Source: Chryseobacterium sp. MYb7
GTDB lineage: Bacteria > Bacteroidota > Bacteroidia > Flavobacteriales > Weeksellaceae
DNA length: 64,000 bases
Direction: 5' to 3'
NCBI RefSeq assembly: GCF_002979455.1
Contig: NZ_PCOU01000023.1
Location: forward strand, 30,102-94,101
Below, one piece after another: positions 17,308-25,850 of the stretch; within the stretch, counting starts at the first letter, position 1, and every line of letters begins with the position of its first letter. The notes under the pieces are model-generated. The model had not been told where the DNA came from, did not search any database, and saw nothing but the letters and a program-made list of their open reading frames with translations. The position numbers were made by a program, and so were the translations under genes.

Positions 17308-19461
17308 ATGAAGAGAAAACTACTAAGAATGGGAGCTTTGGCTTTACTGGCCAGTTCTGGCATCCATGCACAGACGTTCATATTTAATAAGAATGCGTCG
17401 TGGAGCTATAAAGATAACAATCAGGCTCAGCCGGCAGGATGGAATGCTCAAACTTATGACATTTCAACATGGGCAGCTGGAAATGGTCCATTAGGATATG
17501 GAGATCCTGTAACAACAACAATCAATTCAGGGCTTACTACAGCTTATTTTGCTAAAGATTTTACAGTGGATCTTTCTACACTTTCTGACAATATGGAGCT
17601 TGGTGTAATGAGAGATGACGGTATCATTGTATATCTTAACGGAGAAGAAGTTGTAAGAGACAATATGCCTGCAGGTACTGTTACATTCAATACTTTTTCA
17701 ACCACAACTATTGATGGAGCTGCAGAAAATGTTTATAATATTTTTTCCATTCCAAAATCAAAATTTGTAAACGGTGTCAATAGAATTTCTGTTGAATTGC
17801 ATAACAGAAGTACCACCAGTTCAGATTTAAGAATTGATGCTTATCTGAAAACAACCACTAATACAACGACACCTGTCACTTGTAACGGAACACACATCAG
17901 TTGCTTTACTTCAATTGTACCTACAGCACAGACAAATAAACTGATTATCCCTGCTGAACATAAATATCAGCTTATTTTAAAAGAAGGTGATAGCTATACC
18001 GAAGGTGGAGGATTTGTAGGAGGCCAGAATGACTTTACAGGGTATGTTGCAAAAGCAGGAAGCAGCACCAATGGATATCTTTCTGTAAACCATGAAACGA
18101 ATCCTGGAGGAGTTACCATGGCGGAAATCAACTATAACGCGACTTCAAAACTTTGGCAGCTGACAAAATCAAGAGCGGTAAGTTTTTCAGATCCAAGTTT
18201 AGTACAAACCATCAGAAACTGTTCAGGAGGAGTTACCCCTTGGGGAACCATTGTTACAGCAGAAGAATCTGTAACTTCTAATGATGTGAATGCTGACGGA
18301 TATAAAGATTATGGTTGGTTGGTAGAAATAGACCCGGCTACTGCTCAGGTTATATCTAAAAACCCTAACGGAACAAAAGGTAAGCTTTGGCAGATGGGGA
18401 TCATGAACCATGAAAACGTAGTGATCAATAATGCGGGAACTGTGGCTTACTACGGGGAAGATGGAGGTACTCATATGGTGTACAAATATGTAATGGATAC
18501 TCCCAATGATCTTTCTTCAGGAAATCTGTATGTTCTGAAATTAGACCAGGGATTAACTGCCGCAGGAGATCCGGTAGGAACTACAGCAACATGGGTTCAG
18601 GTTCCTAATAAAGAAAAAGCCGATCAGAACAATACCAATAATAATGCTTTATCTGTAGGAGGAACAAAATTCAACGGAGTAGAAGACGTTGACATCAGCC
18701 CGCTGGATGGGAAAATCTATTTTACAGCCAAAGGATTAGACAGAGTATACCGTCTTCAGGATAACGGAACTACAGCTTCTCAGGTAGAAACATTTGTAGG
18801 AGGAGGTTCTTCCGTATATTCTTTCAATACCGCTCAGGGAATGAAATCTGAAGCTTGGGGAGATGGTAATGATAACCTTACTTTTGATGAACTTGGAAAC
18901 CTTTGGGTACTTCAGGATGGAGGAAAAAACTATATCTGGGTAATTGCTCCGGATCATACACAGGCTAATCCTAAAGTAAGATTATTTGCTTCTATGCCGG
19001 CTGGTTCAGAACCTACAGGTCTTACATTCACGCCTGATCACAAATTTGGTTTCTTCTCTATTCAACATCCGGATTCAACAATTTCTACAGATGTGGATGC
19101 AACAGGGAATACCATCGATTATAAAGGAAAATCTGCAACGATCGTAATTGCCCTTAAAAATAACTTAGGAATTGAAGGTTCTTTAGGAACTATTGAAAAC
19201 CATACTGCAGAAAATACAGTAACAGTAGCTCCTAACCCAACTTCAGGAATCGTGAAAATCAATTCACCAAAAGGATTGAAAGATATTTCTGTGACGGCTT
19301 ACAGTATGGACGGGAAAATCGTTTATACAAAGAAATTCAATGGAACCAACAAAGTTTTGGATATTGATTTTACACAACAGTTGGAAGGATCCCGAGTTTT
19401 AGTTTTAAATATTGAAGCTGAAGGAGGTTTCCAGAAAACAGTTAAACTTTTAAAGAAATAA
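17308..19461 (+). CDS. PhoX-like (DUF839) secreted phosphatase-family protein with T9SS sorting domain
   Basis: From the ATG this is 717 residues with a signal peptide ending IHAQ. Residues about 20-185 form a beta-sandwich with a DDGIIVYLNGEEV motif. The following 430 residues match the PhoX/DUF839 propeller, including TAEES...DVNADGYKDYGW, NHENVV and FNGVEDVDISP, which in PhoX carry Ca/Fe ligands. The last 75 residues are a T9SS sorting domain beginning APNPTSG. It may hydrolyse phosphoesters outside the cell. Phosphatase activity is inferred from the family. Confidence 0.85.
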   Translation: MKRKLLRMGALALLASSGIHAQTFIFNKNASWSYKDNNQAQPAGWNAQTYDISTWAAGNGPLGYGDPVTTTINSGLTTAYFAKDFTVDLSTLSDNMELGVMRDDGIIVYLNGEEVVRDNMPAGTVTFNTFSTTTIDGAAENVYNIFSIPKSKFVNGVNRISVELHNRSTTSSDLRIDAYLKTTTNTTTPVTCNGTHISCFTSIVPTAQTNKLIIPAEHKYQLILKEGDSYTEGGGFVGGQNDFTGYVAKAGSSTNGYLSVNHETNPGGVTMAEINYNATSKLWQLTKSRAVSFSDPSLVQTIRNCSGGVTPWGTIVTAEESVTSNDVNADGYKDYGWLVEIDPATAQVISKNPNGTKGKLWQMGIMNHENVVINNAGTVAYYGEDGGTHMVYKYVMDTPNDLSSGNLYVLKLDQGLTAAGDPVGTTATWVQVPNKEKADQNNTNNNALSVGGTKFNGVEDVDISPLDGKIYFTAKGLDRVYRLQDNGTTASQVETFVGGGSSVYSFNTAQGMKSEAWGDGNDNLTFDELGNLWVLQDGGKNYIWVIAPDHTQANPKVRLFASMPAGSEPTGLTFTPDHKFGFFSIQHPDSTISTDVDATGNTIDYKGKSATIVIALKNNLGIEGSLGTIENHTAENTVTVAPNPTSGIVKINSPKGLKDISVTAYSMDGKIVYTKKFNGTNKVLDIDFTQQLEGSRVLVLNIEAEGGFQKTVKLLKK

Positions 19462-19478
19462 ATTATTTATAATTCTTG

Positions 19479-19516
19479 TCTGTCGGCAGCCTCGGTTGCT
19501 GGCAGACCTTTTATTT
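19479..19516 (+). terminator. Terminator after the PhoX-like gene
   Basis: An imperfect hairpin GTCTG...GGCAG / TTGC...CAGAC is followed by TTTTATTTTT directly before the LRR gene start at 19519, separating the two transcripts in part. Confidence 0.75.
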
Positions 19517-19518
19517 TT

Positions 19519-20418
19519 ATGAAAAAACTTTTCTTATTCATTTCCATAATCTCACTTTCTCAGATCAAAGCACAGATTGATCCGGTGAAGTATCCCACTT
19601 TTACCAATATTGAAGATGCTCTAAAGAGTAGAAAAACTGTTTATAGTATGAGTTTCAGAGAGAAGGGATTATTTAATATTCCCCCTCAGATTGTCAAGCT
19701 GGATTCACTGTTCTTTTTGAATATTATGGCGAATAAGCTTGAGAAAATGGATCAGGAACTCTTTGCCCTGAAAGAATTAGAAATTTTGAATGTCAATGAA
19801 AACAGTATTAAATACATTCCAGATGAGGTAGGTAACCTTAAAAAACTAACCACTTTTTCAATGAATCTGAATAGCCTTACAAGTATTAACCCTAATCTTG
19901 CAAAGCTTCAGAACCTAAAGGCAGTGCATTTTGATGCCAACAACCTGAATACTTTTCCGGAAGCCTTTATGGAAATTCCCACACTGGAAGAAATTAACCT
20001 TCAGGGAAACCAAATCAGCTTTATTGCAGACAGATTGGATCAAATCAAAAACCTGAAATTCCTGAACCTTTCAGATAATCAGATCAATGATTTAGGTAAT
20101 TTATCTTTTCCTGACAATTTAAAATATCTTGAATTACAGCAGAACGCTATCAATAAACTTCCCGAAAACCTTTTCAAATCAAGAAATCTTGAATTTTTGA
20201 ATGTAAGCGGAAATAATATTACAGAAATCTCACCCAAAGTAAAAGGGTTGAAAAATATCGTCAGCATGAATCTGGCCAATAATAATTTGAAAGACCTTCC
20301 TGTAGAAATCAAGCAGCTTAAAAATCTGAAAACATTGATTCTTACAGGAAATCCTATAGAAAAATCTACTATTGAAAATTTAAAAACCTTATTGCCGGAG
20401 ACCCAGATCTATTTCTAG
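19519..20418 (+). CDS. Secreted leucine-rich-repeat protein
   Basis: This 299-residue protein has a signal peptide ending QIKAQ. About ten LRR units of roughly 23 residues follow from residue 60, with the pattern LxxLxxLxLxxNxLxxLP. There is no catalytic domain, lipobox or sorting domain. It is probably a periplasmic or surface protein-binding scaffold. A hairpin separates it from the PhoX-like gene, but only 57 bases lie between, so read-through is possible. It converges on the SUI1-like gene with almost no spacer. Confidence 0.85.
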   Translation: MKKLFLFISIISLSQIKAQIDPVKYPTFTNIEDALKSRKTVYSMSFREKGLFNIPPQIVKLDSLFFLNIMANKLEKMDQELFALKELEILNVNENSIKYIPDEVGNLKKLTTFSMNLNSLTSINPNLAKLQNLKAVHFDANNLNTFPEAFMEIPTLEEINLQGNQISFIADRLDQIKNLKFLNLSDNQINDLGNLSFPDNLKYLELQQNAINKLPENLFKSRNLEFLNVSGNNITEISPKVKGLKNIVSMNLANNNLKDLPVEIKQLKNLKTLILTGNPIEKSTIENLKTLLPETQIYF

Positions 20419-20420
20419 AT

Positions 20421-20744
20421 CTATCCGCCAACACGTTTGGTCTTATATCCCATTTCTTTAAGGATATTCATTATTTTATCACGGTTATCCCCTTGAATGA
20501 TAATCGTTCCGTCCTTCTCAGAGCCGCCTATACCCAGGGTGGTTTTTATTTTCTTTGAGATTGTTTTCAGATCCTCTTCACTTCCTTCCCAGCCTTCAAC
20601 AATCGTTACAGGCTTACCGTTTCTTCCTTTCTTCTCAAATTTACATACCAAAGGTTCCTTCTGCTTGAACTGCTCTTCAGGCATCTCAAAATCCTGCTCG
20701 TCATGATCAGGAAAAAGATTTTTCAATTGATCTCTTAAATCCAT
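20421..20744 (-). CDS. SUI1/eIF1-like translation factor (YciH family)
   Basis: This 107-residue cytoplasmic protein has an acidic N-terminal tail. The SUI1 fold runs from about residue 40: GRNGKPVTIVEGWEG, then LGIGGSEKDGTIIIQGD, then KEMGYKTKRVG. Bacterial YciH-type proteins influence start-codon fidelity on some leaderless or non-canonical mRNAs. That is interesting in an organism that hardly uses Shine-Dalgarno sites, though the link is inference. Length matches the family. Confidence 0.92.
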   Translation of the reverse strand: MDLRDQLKNLFPDHDEQDFEMPEEQFKQKEPLVCKFEKKGRNGKPVTIVEGWEGSEEDLKTISKKIKTTLGIGGSEKDGTIIIQGDNRDKIMNILKEMGYKTKRVGG

Positions 20745-20810
20745 ACCGCAAAATTAAAAAGATTTACTGATTAATGAACTGAAATAACCTACGAAATTTC
20801 AAATTTTTAC

Positions 20811-20839
20811 CCGTGCCAAGGTTTCAAACCTTGGCACGG
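20811..20839. repeat. Palindromic intergenic hairpin
   Basis: A 14-bp perfect inverted repeat (CCGTGCCAAGGTTT arm) lies in the divergent spacer between the SUI1-like and gpmI genes. It lacks a T tract. Hairpins of this kind are scattered in flavobacterial genomes, so a repeat is more likely than an operator. Confidence 0.7.
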
Positions 20840-20909
20840 TTCAATTGACTGATCATCAGTAATCAATAAAATTCGAGGCTTCAAATTCTTCTATTCCTAG
20901 GAAATTAGG

Positions 20910-20917
20910 TAAATTTG
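20910..20917 (+). promoter_or_regulatory. -7 promoter element for gpmI
   Basis: TAAATTTG matches TAnnTTTG, 20 bases before the gpmI ATG. Confidence 0.75.
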
Positions 20918-20937
20918 TCTAACAAAAGTTTTACAAA

Positions 20938-22479
20938 ATGTCAAAAAAAGCAATACTGGCCATTCTTGACGGATGGGGATTGGGAACAAACCCTGACGTT
21001 TCTGCAATAGATAAAGCAAACACACCATTCATAGACAGCTGTTACCAAAAATTTCCACATACTACGCTTGAAGCAAGTGGACTAGCTGTAGGTTTACCAG
21101 CCGGACAGATGGGGAATTCTGAAGTAGGACACATGAACCTGGGAGCCGGGAGAGTAGTATACCAAAACCTGGTGAAGCTGAACATGGCCGTTGAAAACGG
21201 AACACTGGGTCAGGAAAAAGTAATTCAGGATGCTTTTGAATATGCCAAAAAAGAAAATAAAAAAGTACACTTTATCGGATTGGTTTCCAATGGAGGAGTA
21301 CATTCCCATATTAATCATTTAAAAGGATTATTAACTGCTGCAAAAGAATTCGGATTGAATGATAACGTTTTTGTTCATGCATTTACCGATGGCAGAGATT
21401 GTGATCCGCATTCAGGATTAGGATTTATTGATGAGCTTCAGAAGCATATGGATGCTACCACAGGAAAACTGGCAACAGTGGTAGGAAGATATTATGCAAT
21501 GGACAGAGATAAAAGATGGGAGCGTGTAAAATTAGCTTACGATGCCCTTGTAGAAGGAGTTGGCGAACCATCAACAGATGCTTTGGCTTCTATTAAAGCT
21601 TCTTATGATAACAACGTTACCGATGAATTCCTTAAGCCAATCATTTTAATGAATACTACTGCTACTGGAAATATAGTACCGGTGGCAAAAATCATTGATA
21701 ATGACGTAGTAATCTGCTTCAACTTCCGTACAGACAGAGGTAGAGAGATTACAGAAGTGCTTTCTCAGAAGGACTTCCCTGAATATGATATGAAAAAGCT
21801 GAACCTTTATTATATCACATTAACGAACTATGATAAAACATTCCAGAATGTACAGGTAGTTTTTGATGAAAATGTACTCACGGAAACTATGGGTGAAATT
21901 CTTGAAAAGAATGGAAAAACCCAGATCAGAATAGCAGAAACAGAAAAATATCCACACGTGACTTTCTTCTTCTCAGGAGGGAGAGAGGAGGAGTTTAAAG
22001 GCGAAAGAAGATTACTTTGCCCAAGCCCGAAAGACGTTCCTACCTACGATCTGAAGCCGGAGATGTCAGCCTATGATATTACCAACGCTATCGTACCGGA
22101 ACTGGAAAGCGGAACTGCTGATTTTGTTTGTTTAAATTTTGCCAATACAGACATGGTAGGGCACACAGGAGTTTTTGAAGCTGCTGTAAAAGCCGCTGAG
22201 GTGGTAGATCAGTGCATCGAAAAAGTAGCAACCGCTGCTTATGAAAACGGATATGCTGTCTTCATTCTTGCAGACCACGGAAATTCAGATGTAATGATGA
22301 ATCCGGACGGTACACCTAATACACAGCACTCAACGAATTTGGTTCCTTTTATCGTAATGGATAAAGATCATACATGGAATTTAAAACCAGGAAAACTGGG
22401 CGATGTAGCCCCTACAATCCTTAAAGTAATGGGGGTTGAAATACCAGATGCAATGACTGGAGAAGTTTTAGTTAATTAA
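20938..22479 (+). CDS. gpmI: 2,3-bisphosphoglycerate-independent phosphoglycerate mutase
   Basis: This 513-residue cytoplasmic glycolytic enzyme interconverts 3- and 2-phosphoglycerate using two Mn ions. The N-terminal LAILDGWGLG holds the first metal ligands, GNSEVGHMNLGAGR contains the phosphoserine nucleophile, FTDGRDCDPHSG binds substrate, and LADHGNSD plus TQHSTNLVPF supply the remaining metal ligands. Length and all motifs match GpmI. It has its own promoter and a strong terminator. Confidence 0.98.
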   Translation: MSKKAILAILDGWGLGTNPDVSAIDKANTPFIDSCYQKFPHTTLEASGLAVGLPAGQMGNSEVGHMNLGAGRVVYQNLVKLNMAVENGTLGQEKVIQDAFEYAKKENKKVHFIGLVSNGGVHSHINHLKGLLTAAKEFGLNDNVFVHAFTDGRDCDPHSGLGFIDELQKHMDATTGKLATVVGRYYAMDRDKRWERVKLAYDALVEGVGEPSTDALASIKASYDNNVTDEFLKPIILMNTTATGNIVPVAKIIDNDVVICFNFRTDRGREITEVLSQKDFPEYDMKKLNLYYITLTNYDKTFQNVQVVFDENVLTETMGEILEKNGKTQIRIAETEKYPHVTFFFSGGREEEFKGERRLLCPSPKDVPTYDLKPEMSAYDITNAIVPELESGTADFVCLNFANTDMVGHTGVFEAAVKAAEVVDQCIEKVATAAYENGYAVFILADHGNSDVMMNPDGTPNTQHSTNLVPFIVMDKDHTWNLKPGKLGDVAPTILKVMGVEIPDAMTGEVLVN

Positions 22480-22498
22480 AATTCAACAATATTGTTAA

Positions 22499-22535
22499 AA
22501 AAATGCCGTTATGCTTTTGCTGCGGCATTTTTTTT
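22499..22535 (+). terminator. Terminator of gpmI
   Basis: A stem AAATGCCG / CGGCATTT with a 13-base loop runs into eight T residues 20 bases after the stop. Confidence 0.9.
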
Positions 22536-22599
22536 ATGATTTATGTCAGATAAAGTATGAGTTGCATACTTTATTATGCGTTAAATAACAAATAAATCA

Positions 22600-22607
22600 T
22601 ATCTTTG
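22600..22607 (+). promoter_or_regulatory. -7 promoter element for the desaturase gene
   Basis: TATCTTTG is a full TAnnTTTG match, 22 bases before the ATG. Confidence 0.75.
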
Positions 22608-22629
22608 TAAATTAAAACTGAATAGTAAA

Positions 22630-23607
22630 ATGTATCAAAAGCTTGTTAGGAAAGAAGTAATGGGATTATTGGAAAAGGAAGTAGGTTCTTTTCTTGATAA
22701 ATTTTTAACGCCAATTGAAAAAATATGGCAGCCTTCCGATTATTTACCAGATCCTTCAAGCGATGATTTTAAACATGACTTAGAAGAAATTCAGACTTTT
22801 GCCCGTGAAATGCCTTACGATCTTTTTGTAACATTGATTGGCGACTGTATTACAGAAGAAGCACTTCCTTCTTATGAGTCTTGGTTGATGGGAGTTGACG
22901 GTATCAATCAGGAAGAAAAAGTAGGCTGGGCGAATTGGGTAAGAGCATGGACTGCTGAGGAAAACAGACACGGAGATTTATTAAACAAATATCTTTATCT
23001 GTGTGGAAGAGTAAACATGAGAGAAGTGGAAATCACCACTCAATATCTTATTAATGATGGCTTCGATTTAGGGACAAGTATGGATCCGTACAGAAACTTC
23101 ATTTATACAAGTTTCCAGGAAACAGCTACTAATATTTCTCACAGAAGAGTAGGTACATTGGCAAAACAATCCGGAAACGGGAAATTAGCAAAAATGTGTG
23201 GGGTAATTGCTGCAGACGAAGCAAGACACGCTAAAGCATACAAACACTTCGTAGCGAAAATTCTTGAAGTAGACCCTTCAGAAATGATTCTGGCATTCGA
23301 AGATATGATGCGTAAGAAAATTGTAATGCCTGCTCACTTGATGAGACAGTCCGGACAAAAAGCAGGAGAACTTTGGGGACATTTCTCAGATGCTGCCCAA
23401 AGATGTATGGTGTATACAGGTAATGATTATATCAATATTATGAAAGACCTTTTAGATGAATGGAAAATTGAGCACGTAAAAGGACTTACAGAAAAAGCAG
23501 AAAAAGCTCAGGAATACCTGATGAAGCTTCCTGCAAGACTTCAGAAGATCACAGACAGAGTCTCTACTCCGGATCTTCAGTTTCAGTTTAGCTGGGTAAA
23601 AAGTTAG
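22630..23607 (+). CDS. Acyl-[acyl-carrier-protein] desaturase, soluble di-iron
   Basis: This 325-residue soluble desaturase has the plant stearoyl-ACP-desaturase-type helical bundle. The two di-iron motifs are EENRHGD near residue 113 and DEARHA near 199. It should introduce a cis double bond into acyl-ACP, using ferredoxin-type reductant and oxygen, to tune membrane fluidity. It is monocistronic, between its own -7 box and a terminator. The family is firm; bond position is not predictable by eye. Confidence 0.93.
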   Translation: MYQKLVRKEVMGLLEKEVGSFLDKFLTPIEKIWQPSDYLPDPSSDDFKHDLEEIQTFAREMPYDLFVTLIGDCITEEALPSYESWLMGVDGINQEEKVGWANWVRAWTAEENRHGDLLNKYLYLCGRVNMREVEITTQYLINDGFDLGTSMDPYRNFIYTSFQETATNISHRRVGTLAKQSGNGKLAKMCGVIAADEARHAKAYKHFVAKILEVDPSEMILAFEDMMRKKIVMPAHLMRQSGQKAGELWGHFSDAAQRCMVYTGNDYINIMKDLLDEWKIEHVKGLTEKAEKAQEYLMKLPARLQKITDRVSTPDLQFQFSWVKS

Positions 23608-23645
23608 TAAGAATCTATATTATTCTTTAAAATATAAAAGTTATT

Positions 23646-23675
23646 GAGTGCCTTTCTTTTGGGCACTCTTTTTAT
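23646..23675 (+). terminator. Terminator of the desaturase gene
   Basis: A stem GAGTGCC / GGCACTC is followed by a T tract. Its loop also supplies the -33 TTTG of the next promoter. Confidence 0.85.
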
Positions 23676-23687
23676 TTCTTATCTTTG
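23658..23687 (+). promoter_or_regulatory. Bacteroidota promoter (-33 and -7) for the 23709 gene
   Basis: TTTG at 23658-23661 and TATCTTTG at 23680-23687 are spaced 18 bases apart, matching the flavobacterial sigma-A consensus. The -33 box sits inside the upstream terminator hairpin. Confidence 0.75.
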
Positions 23688-23708
23688 CAAAGCTAAAAAA
23701 AGAACAAA

Positions 23709-24140
23709 ATGTTAAATAATAAAAAGATTGCTGTTGACTTTGACGGAACTATTGTTGATGACGCTTACCCGGCAATTGGGAAACCAAAAACTTTTGCTTT
23801 CGAAACATTGAAAAGACTTCAGGCTGAAGGTTTCAGACTTATTCTTTGGACATACAGACACGGAAGAGCTTTAGATGAAGCAGTAGAATTCTGCCAGAAA
23901 AACGGGGTAGAGTTTTATGCAGTGAATTCAAGCTTTGAAGGAGAAGTTTTTGATTCCGAAACTCAATCCAGAAAATTAGATGCAGATTGGTTTATTGATG
24001 ACAGAAACCTTGGTGGATTCCCAGGATGGGGTGAGATCTACAACATTATTCAGGAGAGAATAGAATTCCGCGTAGAAGGGAAAGAAGTTCTTGCCTATTC
24101 AAAACTTAAAAAAGAAAAGAAAAAAGGACTTTTCTGGTAG
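23709..24140 (+). CDS. HAD-family hydrolase, BT0820-like
   Basis: This 143-residue compact HAD phosphatase has the nucleophile motif with Asp10 and Asp12 in VDFDGT, a helical ILWTYRHG segment, and the C-terminal IDDRNLGGFPGW acidic motif. It matches the small Bacteroidota BT0820-type family and has no cap domain, so it acts on an exposed or macromolecular phosphate. The substrate is unknown. It may be co-transcribed with map 80 bases downstream, across a spacer of iterated words. Confidence 0.88.
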   Translation: MLNNKKIAVDFDGTIVDDAYPAIGKPKTFAFETLKRLQAEGFRLILWTYRHGRALDEAVEFCQKNGVEFYAVNSSFEGEVFDSETQSRKLDADWFIDDRNLGGFPGWGEIYNIIQERIEFRVEGKEVLAYSKLKKEKKKGLFW

Positions 24141-24148
24141 AAAAATAA

Positions 24149-24220
24149 CAATTTAACAGTGTACCAATTTATCAATCAATATTGTTACACTGATACATTA
24201 ATACATTGGTAAATTAATAC
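24149..24220. repeat. Iterated-word inverted repeat (ACCAATTTATC type)
   Basis: The left arm has CAGTGTACCAATTTATCAAT. The right arm carries TTACACTGATACATT and CATTGGTAAATTA, its approximate reverse complement with word iteration. It fills the whole spacer between the HAD and map genes. Confidence 0.6.
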
Positions 24221-24221
24221 A

Positions 24222-25031
24222 ATGATTCAATTAAAAACGATAGACGAATTACGTCTGATGAAGGAGAGTGCCCGACTGGTTTCTAAAACATTGGGAATGT
24301 TGGCAAAAGAAATTAAACCGGGGATTACAACCTTATATTTAGATAAACTGGCTCATGATTTTATCAAAGATCATGGTGCTGAACCTGCATTCTTAGGTTA
24401 TGGAGGGTTTCCAAACTCTCTTTGTATTTCTCCGAATGAGCAGGTAGTTCATGGTTTTCCAAATAATGACGTCATAAAAGAAGGAGATGTTCTTTCTGTA
24501 GATTGTGGAGTTATTCTGAACGGTTTCGTAGGAGATCATGCCTATACATTTGAAATCGGGGAAGTGAAACCTGAGGTTAAAAAATTACTACAGGTTACCA
24601 AAGAATCTCTATACAAAGGAATTGAGCAGTGTGTAAGAGGAAAAAGAATAGGAGATATCTCCCATGCTATCCAGACACATTGTGAAAAAGAAGGATATGG
24701 AGTGGTAAAAGAGCTTGTAGGACACGGATTGGGAAGAAAAATGCACGAAGATCCACAAGTTCCAAACTACGGAAGACAGGGAAGCGGAAAAGTAATCAAA
24801 GACGGTTTAGCAATTGCTATCGAACCGATGGTTAATATGGGAACTGAAAAAGTGAAGTTCCATAACGACGGCTGGACAGTAACGACTTTAGATAACATGC
24901 CATCTGCTCACTTTGAACATGATGTAGCCGTGATCAATGGTAAGCCGGTACTGCTGTCAACATTTGATTATGTATACGAAGCTTTAGGGATTGTAAGTGA
25001 TGAAGAAAAGCAGTTCCAACTGGATTTTTAA
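24222..25031 (+). CDS. map: Type I methionine aminopeptidase
   Basis: This 269-residue cytosolic metalloprotease removes the initiator Met from nascent proteins. The pita-bread fold ligands are visible: VDCGVILNGFVGDHAYTF (two Asp), GHGLGRKMHEDP (His), AIEPM (Glu) and SAHFEHDV (Glu). The usual final motif in many bacteria is AQFEHT; the variant here is minor. The stop shares one base with the next start (TAATG), so the methyltransferase is translationally coupled. Confidence 0.96.
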   Translation: MIQLKTIDELRLMKESARLVSKTLGMLAKEIKPGITTLYLDKLAHDFIKDHGAEPAFLGYGGFPNSLCISPNEQVVHGFPNNDVIKEGDVLSVDCGVILNGFVGDHAYTFEIGEVKPEVKKLLQVTKESLYKGIEQCVRGKRIGDISHAIQTHCEKEGYGVVKELVGHGLGRKMHEDPQVPNYGRQGSGKVIKDGLAIAIEPMVNMGTEKVKFHNDGWTVTTLDNMPSAHFEHDVAVINGKPVLLSTFDYVYEALGIVSDEEKQFQLDF

Positions 25032-25798
25032 TGAAAAAGTTAACGAAGCTTTTACTGAATAAAATTCCGCGTCCAATGCTTATTAAAATGAGCATCTGGG
25101 CAAGACCGCTTATTTATCAGTTGTTCAAAGGAGATGAATTTTATGATCCTATTGATGGAAGATCTTACAGGAAATTCCTTCCTTACGGATATGGAAAACA
25201 AAGAGAAAATGCACTGTCTCCGGGAACCTTAAGTTTGGAGAGACACCGTCAGATGTGGCTGTATCTTCAGAACGAAACTGATTTTTTCATCAAAAATTAT
25301 AAAGTTCTGCATATTGCTCCCGAACAGGAATTTCTAAGAAAATTCAAGAGAATGAGCAATCTGAATTATATTTCAGCAGACCTGTATTCTCCCATTGTGG
25401 ATGTGAAAGCGGATATCCTGGATTTACCTTTCGAAAATGACAGTTTTGATATCATTTTCTGTAACCATGTTCTGGAACATATTGAAGACGATGCAAAAGC
25501 AATGAACGAGCTTTACAGGGTAATGAAACCCGGTGGTTGGGGAATCCTTCAGGTTCCGATGAAAAATTCATTGGAGAAAACCTATGAAGATTTTACCATT
25601 AAAGATCCTAAAGAACGTCAGAAACATTTCGGACAGTACGATCATGTTCGCTGGTATGGAATGGATTATTTTGACCGCCTAAAAAAAGCAGGCTTCGAAA
25701 TAGAACAGAACTTCTATTCACAGAAATTCTCTGAAGAAGAAATAAAAAAATACGGATTAAGACATAACGAAATCTTACCTGTAGTTTACAAAAAATAA
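25031..25798 (+). CDS. Class I SAM-dependent methyltransferase
   Basis: This 255-residue protein is of the Methyltransf_11 type: motif I region VLHIAPEQEFLRKF near residue 95, acidic VDVKADILDLPFEN, then the motif IV segment NHVLEHIEDDAKAM and EIYRVMKPGG-like VMKPGGW. The N-terminal 70 residues carry a basic and aromatic region of unknown role. Motif I is VLHIAPE instead of the usual VLDxGxG, a variant seen in some Bacteroidota families. The substrate is unknown. It overlaps map by one base. Confidence 0.87.
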   Translation: MKKLTKLLLNKIPRPMLIKMSIWARPLIYQLFKGDEFYDPIDGRSYRKFLPYGYGKQRENALSPGTLSLERHRQMWLYLQNETDFFIKNYKVLHIAPEQEFLRKFKRMSNLNYISADLYSPIVDVKADILDLPFENDSFDIIFCNHVLEHIEDDAKAMNELYRVMKPGGWGILQVPMKNSLEKTYEDFTIKDPKERQKHFGQYDHVRWYGMDYFDRLKKAGFEIEQNFYSQKFSEEEIKKYGLRHNEILPVVYKK

Positions 25799-25802
25799 AA
25801 CA

Positions 25803-25834
25803 AAACCCGTTTCAACTATTGAAACGGGTTTTTA
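25803..25834. terminator. Bidirectional terminator
   Basis: A 12-bp stem (AAAACCCGTTTC arm) with flanking A and T tracts separates the convergent genes ending at 25798 and 25851. Confidence 0.92.
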
Positions 25835-25850
25835 TATAATAGGTACTATT

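Noticed and set aside
20811..20839. Operator for gpmI or SUI1
   Set aside because: The palindrome is perfect and long but not near the -7 box, and this type is scattered in flavobacterial genomes; a repeat is more likely.
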